Shown in pieces: positions 25,091 to 38,681 of a stretch of DNA of 64,000 bases (the stretch's first letter is position 1; every line of letters starts with the position of its first letter). Below the pieces are notes generated by a model. The model was not told the origin of the DNA. It worked only from the letters and a program-made list of their open reading frames with translations, and ran no database searches. Both the position numbers and the translations under genes were made by a program. The DNA comes from Glandiceps talaboti (lineage: Eukaryota; Hemichordata; Enteropneusta; Spengelidae): NCBI RefSeq assembly GCF_964340395.1, contig NC_135567.1, positions 7,589,158 through 7,653,157 of the forward strand, given 5' to 3'.

Positions 25091-27929
25091 GGGCGAAATA
25101 ACAAATCAGGTTTGCGAGAATGAGAAAGATCTAAGAATCAAAAAACGAGCCTTGAAACAGGGGTATGAGGCAATAATTCTGATGAAACCCAAAAATCCAG
25201 GTGTGAAGTTATGAATAAATGTGGAAAGTCAGAAAATGCAACTTGAAAATATAAAATTGTGTCATATAAAGTTTGCATAAACATGGTGTAAAGTATTCAA
25301 ACATTGATGTTAGTGAATCGAACAATTATTTGACTAAACTCATTCTGTTTGTGATACTTGTATCATTATGATGGAATATAAGGCCTACTAAAGACATGGA
25401 GTTCTCCTGTATGTTAACGTTACTGAAATGAGAAGGCTAGGCAGTCGTGCTGGGCATGTATATCGGTCATACAGTCTTTGCATCTTAATGATATGTATAA
25501 TACAACGTAGTATGACGTGGCATCGAATATACCAATTAAAATGCTTCAAATCCATAATGTGACCTCAATTTTTTTGTAGTGATGCTCGTTACCGCCTGTT
25601 TCTCTCTTTGAATCTGCAGCTGCCCTTCAAAAAGAACTGAGGAACGTTTGCAGTCTGCAGAGAGCACCCCACGGCACGTCAGATTACCTAAAATGCAGTA
25701 TGATTTGTATGCGAGGAGATCGAAGGCGCCAACACCTACGGAAGACACACACATTGTTGTTGGTTCTACACATGCATTACGTTGTATACATCACTTTTGA
25801 AGAAAATATCTGTACGTGGGTCTAAGTTTATCTGCTCTGCTAGCGTCCGGGCATACATCATTTACTTATCGTGGTTTACGATAGTTTATTACATCACGTA
25901 ATTCACCGATTTGTGGGGATAAATGCTTTGTATAGAACATACCTCCTGAAGATTTACCAACCTGCTGTCCCATAGTTGTCATACATGGTGACATGACATT
26001 TTTGAAGATTCTATATGACTGCAAGGACTACGTTCAAATTTCTATCTCTGTCAAGGAATTTACTATGTGCCTAAGCACCCAGTATATCATTCTATTCGTA
26101 TCCACAAGTACTACAATTCTTCGTTCATGGATTTTGAAAAACGTAGAGACAGATAACTTTAAAAGGTAAGAAAAATCCCAAAATTTATGAATTTTCCAGA
26201 GAATTAGTCTAAACATGACAATAAATGCACAAATACAAATGTGCAAATGTAGTTTGTTTTTATTCCAGCTGATTGTCACATTTAGTGGCTTTTCCGACGA
26301 CATCATCAGTTCATGAATTAAGAGAATCGAAAAAAAACGAAATTTGACCAAAAATGGCATTTTATTAATACTACTCTGGTATACGATAGAAATGAAAAAG
26401 GGAAAACAATCAACAAGTACTTAAAATAGCATAATTTCGATTTCCAGAAATGGCTAGTTGTGAACGAGGATGGTGAACTTACGACCCCTGCTAGGCTTCA
26501 AAGCGTTAGATATGAGGATTTAATATGGCGTCCTCTGAAGGTATATGCGAGCATACAAATCGCACTGCATGATGGTCTAGCTCACTTCAGTACAAGCCTT
26601 TGGCTGAACTATTTCACCCATTTTTTTCTTTCTTCTTTTGCAAAAGGTAGTTCAATCTTCATCATCGGTAAACTTTACATTCCTATATTTATGCTCTTTC
26701 CGTGGGGGGGGGGGGGGGGGGTTACATAAGTCTGAATGGAAGTGTATTACCACACAAGTGTAAATGGTGGTCAAAGAAGCCCTTTTTTCGAAATGCTATC
26801 GAAGGTCACATATATTTACTCTGTGTTTCTGTATACCTCCACGTATCTGCCACATACCGTCAAGTGGTATTCTCAGTAGATGAGCAAGTATGTGAAAGCA
26901 TTGCTGTTTTTTTTTACTTTAGTTTTCGATCCGACTAACATACTAAGTAAAACAAACAACCCTGAGCTAAACACAAAAATAGAATCCTAGATTTATAGAT
27001 ACATTGTATTTAGCCAACCAGAAATCTAGGATACAAAAGCCAGGATATTAAATTTCATTCAAATAAACACACATGCAAATCGGAAATCTTAACGGACCAA
27101 TTAAGTCCCGTTCTTTTCCGAATGAGCACAGTGAACGTCACAAATGGGATGTTGTAAATTCTTTGTCACAGTAGTCACAATATCCAGTAAACATGTTCTA
27201 GGACAGAGTTTGCCATGGGAAATCTGATCAGAAGTCTCCTCCAAATTCCATGCTAGAAGTAAATGGTTACAAAATCATCTAGATGCACCACAATCAGCCA
27301 CTTCTGAATATTAACTGTGAAGCTAACACAAGAGGTATTAAGCATCGTGATGAAGAAATGGAGGACTCGGCACTGGTGTATGGAATTAACAGTATCCAGT
27401 CACCACCCTTCAGTAAGTTAATACCTAACCGAAACAACTGAGTTCTCAACAACACCCAATCATCGGGTATAATCTCAAGTGATCTTAATGTATCAGGATA
27501 TTTCCATGGAAATAATATATAACATATACAATTATGTATGAAGAATGGCCATAAAATAACATAAATTATATACAAAAAAACTGAACATTGAAAATAATGA
27601 ACTTGTTCGCTCCAGTATTTAAACAAGCAATCGTGTCACCAAACTCAAATAATATGAAATACAAATGAACAGAAAACAAACATGAATAATTCAAGAACAG
27701 AGATTACTTCTTCATAAGCAAACAGATTATTCCAATAATGGAGTCCAATATTAAACAGAGATACTTCTAAATGATCACCCCATTCAAAACTATATCCAAT
27801 GGTCTATAGCATAATATTCAGTCCTGAGAATAAAATGTCTCAATTACAAGAGACGACAACAAAACGCACCTGGACTTATGAAATACCAATGGAAAACAAA
27901 TCGGGCAACAAGCGAACATATGAACAATG
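25091..27929. other. No gene seen
   Basis: No exon or element is recognised. There is a homopolymer of about 18 G at 26704-26721, and a short inverted repeat (ATCCTAGATTT and AAATCTAGGAT) at about 26985-27033. Confidence 0.5.
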
Positions 27930-28060
27930 TTAATAACATTAACTGCGACTGATGAAGATACCCAACGAACCGGTTTTGAAGCGTCCAGCAAAAAGAATCA
28001 ACTGCTACCAATCCGGGGGTGTATCACCAATAGTTTGCCTACACAAATTAACCTAAAATG
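27930..28060 (+). mobile_element. Penelope-like element 3' fragment
   Basis: The stretch around ACTGCGACTGATGAAGATAC at 27943 matches the sequence following the Penelope-like stop at 56072 (ACTGCGACTGATGAAGGACC at 56118). The similarity runs through CCCAAC, a CGTC block and a downstream ATCGCCAAT/ATCACCAAT block. The coding part is not present upstream, so this is only a 3' remnant. Confidence 0.5.
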
Positions 28061-31000
28061 TTAAGGGTATAAACCTGACCATAACAAACACATATATGGT
28101 GATCTAAAACCCAACTACCATACAAACTGGTTGAATTTTGTCCATGTTCGGAGCCTAATTCACCCTCGTTCATACTGTCTACAAAAGTTGCGTCTTTTCT
28201 AATAATTTAGTAAACATCTTCACCATTTTTGTAATGAAAAGCATCACATAAACTTGCTTGACATAGAAAGGAAGAAAGAAATAGCGAAAAGGAGGTTAAT
28301 AGTAAAGATGTTAACGCAAAATGAATCTCTCATAGACTTACTATTAGCTTTGTTAAAGAATAGCAGTCAGAGAGGCCATGCCCAAGTATTGTTAAGTTGT
28401 GCTAAAAACTGTGTTTTCAAGTGACCCAAGTATGGATTAATGGTGGTTCCTTGGATGAGTAGCTATGAATTGCCTATTACAAGTTTTATGACTTTTTGAC
28501 AACAATAAAATATTAATTCCTCCATAAAACTGGAAGCTTTTATTTCAAAATAAATAAAATGTTTACCCCTAGACCATTGGTGCTATTTTTTATATTTTAA
28601 AGACGAAAACATCATTTATATTACCATAACGCGTCATGTTCTTGTAAATTGGACACTTCAAAGTAATCGTTAGTATCTATTTTGTGTGATACAGTTGGTT
28701 TGACGGTCTCAAAGGGAACCCCCCCCCCTTACATTTTATACCTTGTCCCCTCAAACCCACCCCCATCTGCCGATCTCGCTTTGTTGTTTTTTCTCTATGT
28801 ATCCTGTTTTCCAATCCATGTTTCGATATAAAAAAAAATACTACTCATGCTGACTAGCACTCGACCCTAAAGCCATGTACTAGGGTCTGTGGGAACACCC
28901 ATGTTGAAACATGGATGTCATATTAATTTGATGATGGTTGGAAATAAAATTATGTATCGGTCAAACGATGAAGTTGTGCCTGCTTCAGGGAGCCTCGGAA
29001 TATTTTTGTGTGCAAAAAAACGCTAAGATTTTCTGATTTACATACCACCGATGCCATTTTGACTAGTTCAGTTATGAACAAATGAGCATCGAATCCTGGC
29101 AGGCTATCAATCTTAGAAATTTGGAAACTTGTAAATTTGCGACTTAATTGTTATATTTTACTTGAGGATATATTAGGGTGTGGTGAGTTTTTACATTTCC
29201 AAGCATATTAGTGATCTTTACCCAAAAACTGCATTGTTTGTCAATTTTCACTTAAAATTATTTAACTTTAACAAACAGTCAAATATAGTCATTGTGTAAC
29301 TGTAAATGAAACTTGAGTTCATAAACTAAAAAAGTTTCCCTGGGTTTGCTTAGTTTTTCTCTCAATGTCTTGTAATAATCATCGAAAGTTGTATTTTTGT
29401 ATTTTTTGCATAAATTAACGTCTTTCACACTTGTCGACGCGATATTTCTCCGTTCCCTCAAAATGTTCACTATCCGGAAGAATTTTTTTCGGTATAGTGT
29501 CTCCGAGTAGTGTCTACGAATTTGAGACACCTGGAACGGTCCGACGCCAAGCTAAATAGTTTTGAACTTCATAACATGTACTAAATAAAGAGCTGAGAAA
29601 ATGGGAATTTGCATAATTAGACCCTTTCCGCTCTACAAAACCTCTCAAATTCGACAGACACTTCAACAGCTGTATCCTGTGACTTGCAATCCCTTTGTTT
29701 AATACATGTGCCATTTGGTTGTGTATACGTATAGCTCCTTTGCTACAGACACGGAGAAAATGTGGTATTTTGGGAGGGTCATGGAATGTGATGAAAGGAG
29801 ATACACATTCAACAGATAATTCACGTGTTTGTTTCCCGCATTAAAGGTGTCACCTCATTAATTAGTCGTCAATGTGGTAGAGACTTTAGATAATATTTTA
29901 ATTAGTATGCATACCGTTCTCCGTATGGGTTCAGACTAAAATAATTCCTCATGGGGGTCTGACTCGAATATGGGCTACGTTCTGATTTGAAGCCATATTC
30001 CTGCTCATGTATTATGCATTGCTATGCAGTTGTTGGTGTTTCGTTGAAGACACACAATAAAAAAAGTTAACCCTTTTTCCTGAAATTAAATTTTTACATC
30101 ATGAAAACGTCCGACATTGGGAATTTTACACAAATTGTAAGGAGTGTTACAAAACTACCGTATAAATAATGGTACTTGACGAACTCACTTCAAGTTTTTC
30201 TTCCAATCAAGGACAGCCTGTGAGTGACATTTTATGATACTCGAAGTCGTAGTAGATATTACCTCATTTATTTAATCTATCTGTACCTTCAAAATCTCGG
30301 TTTTGTAACTTTAATAGCCTTGAGGATCATTCGATGCAAAAGTCTTGACGGGCTTGCCATTTGGGTTTAGACAGTGTCATCGTACAAAGAAATAAACGAC
30401 GCTATGTATACTACTACAGTACATGTGACTCGGTGTCTCGAAAGTTCACGAAGGATCGAGCCGTGATAAGCCGATCGTTAGAGTGTGGTTGCCACAATTT
30501 ATAGGACCTTCACCCTAATAATATAATATAGTATGTGAAGACGACGTTGTCAAAATCCACCAACGTGAAAGTTAAAAGCTACTCTTAGGCCATGTTGTGT
30601 GAAACTTACAAAAATGTAAAACCCGGAAATCGCCGGTGCAATGTCACGCATCTGACGTGAACTCTCAAGTCTCGAAGCTAGCGTGGTTCATTTACGATGC
30701 ACCAACTGTGTTGATTAAAGGCCCGCCTCCCCTATATAAACGGCGAACGTTAATAATATCTACTTCGACTTCGAGCATCATGTAGTACACACACATGAAC
30801 TAATCCTAATGATGCTTACATTATCTCCAAAATAAACAGGATAGCTGAAAATCACGATAGTGTGCCATATACATGTACATGTTTACAAAAAGTAAATTTG
30901 TCATTGACGTCAATTCTAGCCATCTTCTTTGCCTGAAACCAAGTTATGAGCACATCAAGTATGTAGATATTCTCTGTGTCTTGCACAACGACCAATCCCG

Positions 31001-32818
31001 CCTTTCTCTGATCTTGGGTGACGGTAATTGACATCTTACTCATCCTGACTGCAAGTTCAGACAAACTGTTCTAAACTTTGACTGCACAGTTTATAACATG
31101 TTACAACGATGTAGCATCATTTCACATCAATTTCTATACACAACCACCCTTGGTTACGCGATCCATTGCTATGATGAAGTGTTGATAGATTGAACTAACT
31201 GCCAGTGGCTCACGTCTGTAGCCTCTGGTCGTACGATCGTGGCATTGACTATCATAAAATTGCTGTAACAGCTGCTAAACAAGACAATGGTATAACATTG
31301 CAATGATTCGATAGAACGTCATTTCCCTCCTCGGACCGTAATCATAGTTACGGAGTTCATTTGCGTTACATTTTCATGGTGTTGGTGAGAGTCAAAACCA
31401 TTCCATACAAAGTGTCACTAAAAATAGACGTTGCATGCCGTTCACAGCGTCCCTTTCAGGCCAATGACGCTAATCTAGTTGCCTCCACAGCCGGTAACCT
31501 AGCTATGATCACGAACACTCCCGATCTTGTGCAGTGGAAAATTGAAAATAGTGATACTGCTTCACCTTGTCTTTGGTATATTTTGATGGTAAAACTTGAA
31601 ATTGATATGCATGCGTTAGGCATTCCATTTACTGATAGTAGATAAGGTGATGTTTGTGGGGCGGAGTAGCCACTAATGCGAGAACCTGGGATTGAAAGCC
31701 GGGGCTTTAAATCGTTTTATAATGTAAACATCAAATTTTTCGATCAGCTAAAACAATTGGCCTGCAATACTTTGAGATATTCGATATTTGTATGTTTTTT
31801 ACATCCATGATACTTGAAAACCGTCATCTAATACATCGCCGTTTGGTACAAGGCTGTAGGCTGTACTGTAACGTTTTATCCGATTGCACTGGTCAAAATC
31901 CGGGGTCAAAATCAACGTGCATAAGTTCGGGTTGAAATTGGTGATTTACATGCAAGGAGGTATTTTTTACTTTTTATTGGTTATAACCAAATTTACCGAG
32001 TTTGATTGGTTTTGTACAACAACACAGCTGAGAGATCTCATCTAAGATTGTTGAACAAAGAGTTACTAACAACTCAAAGTGCTTTGAAATTGACAATTGT
32101 AAAACTGCTCAATACAAACAGTCATTCTTTGTAAAAACACTAGTAGACTGGAACCATCTGGACAATAGTACTGTGTGCGCTAAGTTTTGTGACGCCTTTA
32201 AAATGGCAGTCACTGTCAAAAACTATTCTGACTAATTACTCTCCCCCCGGTGTGTTATTCCTTACCCAGGACCTACACCGTAACTATACAGATACAGATC
32301 ATGTCACGTCAGTGACTGCATGGAGGCCTACTAGCTATGTCTCATTTGCATATGTAAAGACACTCTTCTGTAACCAACATACCTGTCGATCTTCTTTACA
32401 TATGCAAATCCTTTACATAAACATTCAGGAATGAAACCATATAAAACACACATAGTGTTAGAGTTCATGTCATTTTGTTTCATTTCAAATTTATTAGTGG
32501 AAAAATAAATGATATTCAAAAAATCTTGTAACCAAATGATGGAACGTACCATGAAGCTTCATAATGAGCAAAAAAGGCCAACATTCACCAACGAACCTGC
32601 ATCTCATCCTTAAACGTTTTACACAATTTCTATAATAGTCTACAAAAGCTCTATAAAACATTTTTGTAAGGGTAGCTGGTTTTCGTCTGAAAGTATTTGA
32701 GTACTTACCTTATCAACTTGACAGGTTACAATCAAATATTCTATGATGTCATATTGGGATTGGTGTACACATCACAAAGCAGATAAATAAGATATTAGTT
32801 CATCTAAAATCAACTTAC
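28061..32818. other. No gene seen
   Basis: Long intron or intergenic DNA. The part from 30400 to 31650 has more CpG than its surroundings, and a TATATAAA-like box lies near 30734, but no convincing exon can be tied to them. Confidence 0.5.
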
Positions 32819-32917
32819 GTTATCAACTTCATTTACTTCAGCCCCAGCTTCCAGCAACAATTTACAGATATCCAAATACCCTTTCTCAGCTCCATAATGT
32901 AGACTTGTCTGGTTCCA
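32819..32917 (-). CDS. Ankyrin repeat exon
   Basis: The exon is exactly 99 bp, 33 codons, phase 0, coding WNQTSLHYGAEKGYLDICKL, then LLEAGAEVNEVDN. The TSLHYGAEKG helix-turn, CKLLLEAGAEVN and closing Asp-Asn fit an ankyrin repeat. The donor is GTAAGTTG at 32811-32818 and the acceptor is TATAG at 32918-32922. Phase and one-repeat structure match the exon at 12120, so it is probably an earlier exon of the same ankyrin-Roc gene, separated by about 20.6 kb. It could instead belong to a neighbouring paralogue. The remnant of a CR1-like element begins about 13 bp upstream of the acceptor. Confidence 0.85.
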
Positions 32918-32930
32918 CTATAATTAAAGG

Positions 32931-34385
32931 ATAATAATGAAGATAATAATGATATTTATTTTTCTATACCGTAAATCCATAAAATGCTCTAAATGGTTCA
33001 CAAATCTAAAAAAAGAAAGAAAAAGCTCTTGACACTAAAGCAACTCTTGAAACATTTTAAAAGATAATTAATTAAAAGCTTTGCGGAAAAGATGCGTTTT
33101 TAAACTTTTCTTAAACATACAACTGCCGGCGCCTGGGACCCTATTTTGCATATGACTGACTGTATGTTTGGAGGTGGAGAACTCGTGATGACTCACTGAC
33201 AAGTAATCAGTTTGACACTGGTCGATAATTGTTTAAAACATCCTGATCCAATGATGCTTTCTTCAGAATTGGGGTTACCATTGCCAGTTTCAGTCGATCG
33301 GGAAATTTCTCCATTGACAAGGAAAGATTAATAATGTTGAGAAAAACAGGGAGTAGTGAAGAAATGCAGGCTTTGACCAATTTAGTGGGCAGTGGATCCA
33401 TTAAACTCGACTTGTTAGGGCAGTTCATCACAATGCGACGCACCTCATCAGCCATAACCGGCTCAAATTCGCCCTATTTAGTGTCCAAATCAGCGCCACA
33501 ACTCTCGGGGGCAGTGATAACGTCAGTGTCGATTGCCGGAAATTCAAGCTGAATTTTCACAATTTTATCCGAAAAGAATTTAGCAAATTTAGCGAATGTC
33601 CAAACCTAATAAATTCGATACGCTGCGAAACAGATGTCTCGAATCAGATGTACTGTCCTCAATCATATCATGCCCGTGTAGAATTCCATTTTCGCATCAT
33701 AGAGTTCACCTTGTCTCTCTCATTCATAAATATATGACGGTGTATCTAAGACCAGAATCTCTCCACAACTTTTCTTATTGTCTCCGTACTTTCTTTGCAA
33801 CCCGGATGTTGTCATCATCCCATGGAGCCTTAGTATTATGTGTGATAACACGGGTCTTCACTGGGGCATATTTGTCAACAATGCTCTCCATGGACGTTGT
33901 GTATTCAGACACAAGGTGATTAAGGTCGTCAATAGTAGCTGTCTCTGAGACAAATTGGTCAATGTCGGCTGACAGGTTATCAAGTTTTATTTTTCGAATC
34001 TGATGATACGATATTTCTTTGTCACTTACTCTAGTTGGTCAGGATAAATTGATGACGAAAAATACTGGATAGTGATCAGCAAAACACATGTCTATTGGCC
34101 GTACATTGGCTAACAGGTCAGCATCGATAGAACGAGCAATGATCACATCCAGTGTATGGCCTTTGCGATGTGTTGCACCATTGACCAGCTGGACGAGGTC
34201 GAATGAATTAAGTAGATCCAGGAAACGCTTACCCTCTGAGGACGATGGGTCATCCAGGTGACTATTCAAATCACCACATAGAATGAATTGGCTGAACTGA
34301 ATATCATGAAGGAATGATTCGAATTCCTCCATAAACATCGCAAAAGAACTTCCATACGATACAATATTCATCAATCATCCTTTTA
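32931..34385 (-). pseudogene. Rearranged CR1/L2-like retrotransposon
   Basis: In minus-strand order there is a C-terminal endonuclease piece at 34374-34039 (QFILCGDLNSHLDD, GHTLDVIIA, ADHYPVFF, all APE-type endonuclease signatures). Then comes a linker, with a stop at about 33470, including KFFSDKIVKIQLEF. The start of the reverse transcriptase follows at 33455-33210 (DPLPTKLVKACISSLLPVF, then LNNYRPVSN). The fingers, palm and thumb are absent. In their place 33105-33215 is a fragment of the interspersed repeat at 14640 and 62745. The closing FKKSLKTHLFRKAFN and stop (33068-33070) and an ATAATAATGAAG-type 3' tail (32931-32951) follow. It is inactive. Confidence 0.85.
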
Positions 34386-35040
34386 TAAGATTGCAATGTA
34401 TTATATCAATCATTGTAATTGTAATCTTATTCTGTAAAGATACAAATATTTTCTTGAAATGTTTCCCCAAGTCTCATTATTATTCTTATTATATAGATTG
34501 ATTAATGTTTACACAGAAAACACTAATTATTTAAAATTAGATGTCACTTGTATTTATTATACTTAATAGGTACAGTAAATATAAGAGTATTCATTTTCAT
34601 AAAATACCCGTCACAAGTCATTACAAGGATTGGTGTTATTTTGGTAAAATTACAAACATTCCTAGACATGTCACTAAGGCAAAAAACAGTATATGTGCCC
34701 ATAGACCCTCCCCACTGATGTGCCTGGAGGATATTTTCCTTAATTAAATCTAACCATACTTTGCTCAAAAAAGGCCAAATGCACGAATTGCGGTGCCATG
34801 TTCTGCATGCTTTTAATAAATTTGTCCTTCTTAAAAAATATATATTATTCTGTCATTTACATTTACATTGTTTGGCACCAAACAATATATGAGAGAAAAT
34901 AATACTTTTTTTTAAATGTGTGCGATAGTGATGTTTTGTAGTAGTAGTAGTAGTCGTAGTTGTTGTTGTTTTTGTTGTTGTTAACATCCAGCTAGCCAGT
35001 CATACAGCTTTATACAACCCATTATTAAGAACAAATAAAT
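34386..35040. other. No gene seen
   Basis: AT-rich sequence with short AGT and TGT trinucleotide runs near 34940-34982. Nothing else is recognised. Confidence 0.5.
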
Positions 35041-36374
35041 CCCTGCTACAGTTCACAGGCTGTTTCCAGGTATCCCAAAACAGTGAGTACAAATACAGAG
35101 GTGAAATTTGATAAATTAAATTAAAAATTTAATTTTACAATCTTAATTCTTATAATGGAATTTATTAATATTATTTTTGGGTATTAGGGGTAAATATTCG
35201 AAGTACTTAGTTGACTTAATTTTTTTTTGATTTTCTGATTATTTTTTTATTCCATTTTGTGTAGGTGATTTTATCATTTTTTTATTCCCGTAAAACAAGT
35301 GTATTATGGATTATATGAACTTAGTGAGAATTTAAACCCCTTTCATGTTTAGTCATTCGATTTATGGTAGTATTTTCATTAAAATGTAATATTTGAATTT
35401 GATATTTCATAGCCTTCTTGACATAGATAATCATTTGTCTCGTACAGATGAATGCTCTATGTAAAATCATGTTATACCAGGCAAACCGTTAAATTTAAAT
35501 TTTAGTCAGTACTTAAATGTCTGATTGCAGGACAAATCAGAGGTCAATAACAATGTCGATATTTTTCTGATTCAATTCTTACAATAGTATTATTATTAAC
35601 AGACAAGACAGATATATTAAAGAAACTAAACACTCCTTTTAATACTAATATGGTTTGAAAGTATCATTTCAGTCTAGCACATGTTTGTGTAAATTTGTAA
35701 CAATGATAATGACAGGAGTAAATAAAAGAATAATATGAAAGAGATTGGCAGTTTAGTTTTGTGACGAGAATTGTGAAGAGAATGGGAATCACATAATATA
35801 TTCGTGTCCCAGGGAAACCTCAATATAAGTAAACTCAGCTTATAATACCAAAGTGTATGAGAAAATTGTGTTCCTTCAAGTTCTGATAAGTTGACTTGAT
35901 ATCAGTATGGTGTATGAGAACAATATGTACACATTAGTATACATCGGCATCAGTTATATCGCACTGACTTTTGCAACATTGTTGGTTAGATGCATAAATA
36001 TCATTATACCGTAAGGTTGATATTTCATGCAAGATGCGGTGGCTAATATTTATTGTCTTGATTTTTCTGTTACGTAATATCAACACAGAAATGTGAGTTA
36101 CCTTTGGTGATATTAAAGGGTACATTGGACAGTAGCCTATATGTAATTTGGTATTTCAAAGCCTTGTCAAATACACGTTACTTGCAATGGGAGAGATTGG
36201 GAAAAGGATATACCTTGTATATGCTAATTATGCAAATTAGTTGTTAATATAGACCTTTTGATGTACATTACATGTAAGGGGGGTTTGATGATGATGACAA
36301 ACATGCAAACAAACAAACAATTCATTTCCTACTGTAATGTAAATGAAAGGAAATAGAGCCTGCACATATTTGTA

Positions 36375-37095
36375 TTACATTTGAATATGCTGATTCACAT
36401 TTACATAATACACATATTAATTATGCTGATTATACTTTTACATAATTTACATATTAAATATGCTGATTATACTTTTACATAATTTACATATTAAATATGC
36501 TGATTATACTTTTACATAATACACATATTAATTATGCTGATTATACTTTTACATAATATACATATTAATTATGCTGATTATACTTTTACATAATTTACAT
36601 ATTAATTATGCTGATTATACTTTTACATAATATACATATTAATTATGCTGATTATACTTTTACATAATTTACATATTAAATATGCTGATTATACTTTTAC
36701 ATAATTTACATATTAATTATGCTGATTATACTTTTACATAATATACATATTAATTATGCTGATTATACTTTTACATAATATACATATTAATTATGCTGAT
36801 TATACTTTTACATAATTTACATATTAAATATGCTGATTATACTTTTACATAATATACATATTAATATGCTGATTATAATTTTATATAATTTACATATTAA
36901 TTATGCTGATTATACTTTTACATAATATACATATTAATTATGCTGATTATACTTTTACATAATATACATATTAATTATGCTGATTATACTTTTACATAAT
37001 ATACATATTAATGATGCTGATTATACTTGTACATAATATACATATTAATTATGCTGATGATACTTTTACATAATTTACATATTAATTATGCTGAT
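36375..37095. repeat. ~37-bp satellite array, copy 2
   Basis: About 19 units of the same repeat as 18125-18655, more homogeneous and longer. The ATACTGATTGTAC variant common in the first array is absent, so the arrays changed separately after the duplication. Confidence 0.93.
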
Positions 37096-37292
37096 AAGTA
37101 AACACATATCACTCATGAGTTTTTTGATGACGATAAAAAATTATAAAGGTAGTTTTCTATTTCCATCCTTAAACTGATAGAAGTATAACATGCATTGGTG
37201 TTTTTGAAATGATTATATATCTTATTAACATGAATTAAACTACTGAAACATTATTATTAAGCAAGTGTAATTGACGTAGTAGATGTATAATA

Positions 37293-38591
37293 ACCAGATT
37301 TAAACTGAATGCCTCCCGTAAGGGAATCACTAATTATGTAAATAACTCATTAAACTAAAAAGCTATGGTAATAGGCTTTGTTTTTTGGACAAGCGTGCTT
37401 TCTTAGGTTAATGTATGCAATAGTGTATGATACTGCTTAATTACTGAATATCATTCATTATTCAAAATACTCATTAAAGAAAAAGTTGTAGCAACAAACT
37501 TCATAGAACAGGTGCGTATTATTATGATGTACGTATCATATTATACGAAATTTGAAGCTTGCATTTTTAAGATACAACCTAGTTACCTAAAATCATTAAT
37601 TATGCAAATTTTTCATTAAAACTAAGCTATATAAAAGATTTTATAGGACATATCCGCTTTGTTATGGTTAACGTATGTACTAAATTGTATTGAAATTGAA
37701 GTATGCAGTCTTATTACCGAAAATCATTAATTATTCATTAACACTGTATGGTGCATCAACAAACTTGATAGGACATATGTGTTTTCTTATGGTTAACATA
37801 TGTACTAAATTATGTTGAATTTGAAGTATGTATTCTTAAGATATAGCCTAATTACCAAAAATAATTAATTATGCAAATTATTCATTAACACTGTAAGGTA
37901 CATCAACTAACTTTATAGGACATACACAATTTGTTATGGTTAATGTATGTACTGAATTGTATTGAAATTGAAGTATGCAGTCGTAAGATATAGCCTAATT
38001 ATCAAGAACCATTAATTATGCAAATTATTCATTAACACTGAAAGCTACACCAACAAACTTTACAGGACACATGTGATTGTTATGGTAAACGTGTGTACTG
38101 AATTATATTGGCATTGAAGTATGTATTCTTAAGATATAGCCTAATTACTGAAAATCATTAATTATGCAAATTATTCATTAACACTGTATGGTGCATCAAC
38201 AAACTTGATAGGACATATGTGTTTTCTTATGGTTAACGTATGTGCTAAATTATGTTGAATTTGAAATATGTATTCTTAAGATATAGCCTAATTACCAAAA
38301 ATAATTAATTATGCAAATTTTTCATTAACGCTGTAAGATACATCAACGAATTTTATAGGACAAATGTATGTTGTTATATTGAATGAATATACTAAATTAT
38401 ATTGAAATTGAAGTATGCAGTCTTAAGATACTAGTATTGCGTAATTAGTTGATTTCATTAATATGCAAATTTCTCTAATTAAACATTAACAGATCTGGCT
38501 CAAAACCTAATCAGGTCTAGCTATTACCCTAAAGATTATATATCCCAAATTTCATTACAATTGAGCCAGCCAATTTTTAGAAAATGATGAC

Positions 38592-38642
<51 letters not shown>

Positions 38643-38681
38643 CACAGACACACCTTCCCCTTTTAATACCTTACGGGAGGT
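37293..38681. mobile_element. Non-autonomous element with internal repeats and empty-site proof
   Basis: The other duplicate has uninterrupted GTATAATAATATAATCATC at 18866-18884. Here the same site is split, with AATA at 37289-37292 and again at 38682-38685, a 4-bp target duplication. The 1389-bp insert starts ACC and ends GGT. It carries subterminal inverted CCTCCCGTAAGG (37311-37322, mirrored at 38669-38680), about eight ~145-bp internal repeats with ATTAATTATGCAAATT, and a (CAGA)n run near the right end. No protein is encoded. The superfamily is not identifiable by eye. Confidence 0.85.

Noticed and set aside
26700-26938. Frames through a poly-G run
   Set aside because: Homopolymer artefact; the run length itself may be unreliable in the assembly.
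30725-30745. TATATAAA-like box as a core promoter
   Set aside because: No transcribed exon can be linked to it, and such strings are frequent in AT-rich DNA.
30852-31064. 70-codon minus-strand frame beginning MSELAVRMSKMSITVTQDQR, in a CpG-richer area
   Set aside because: Protein-like composition, but no recognised family, no clear splice borders and no conserved neighbour.
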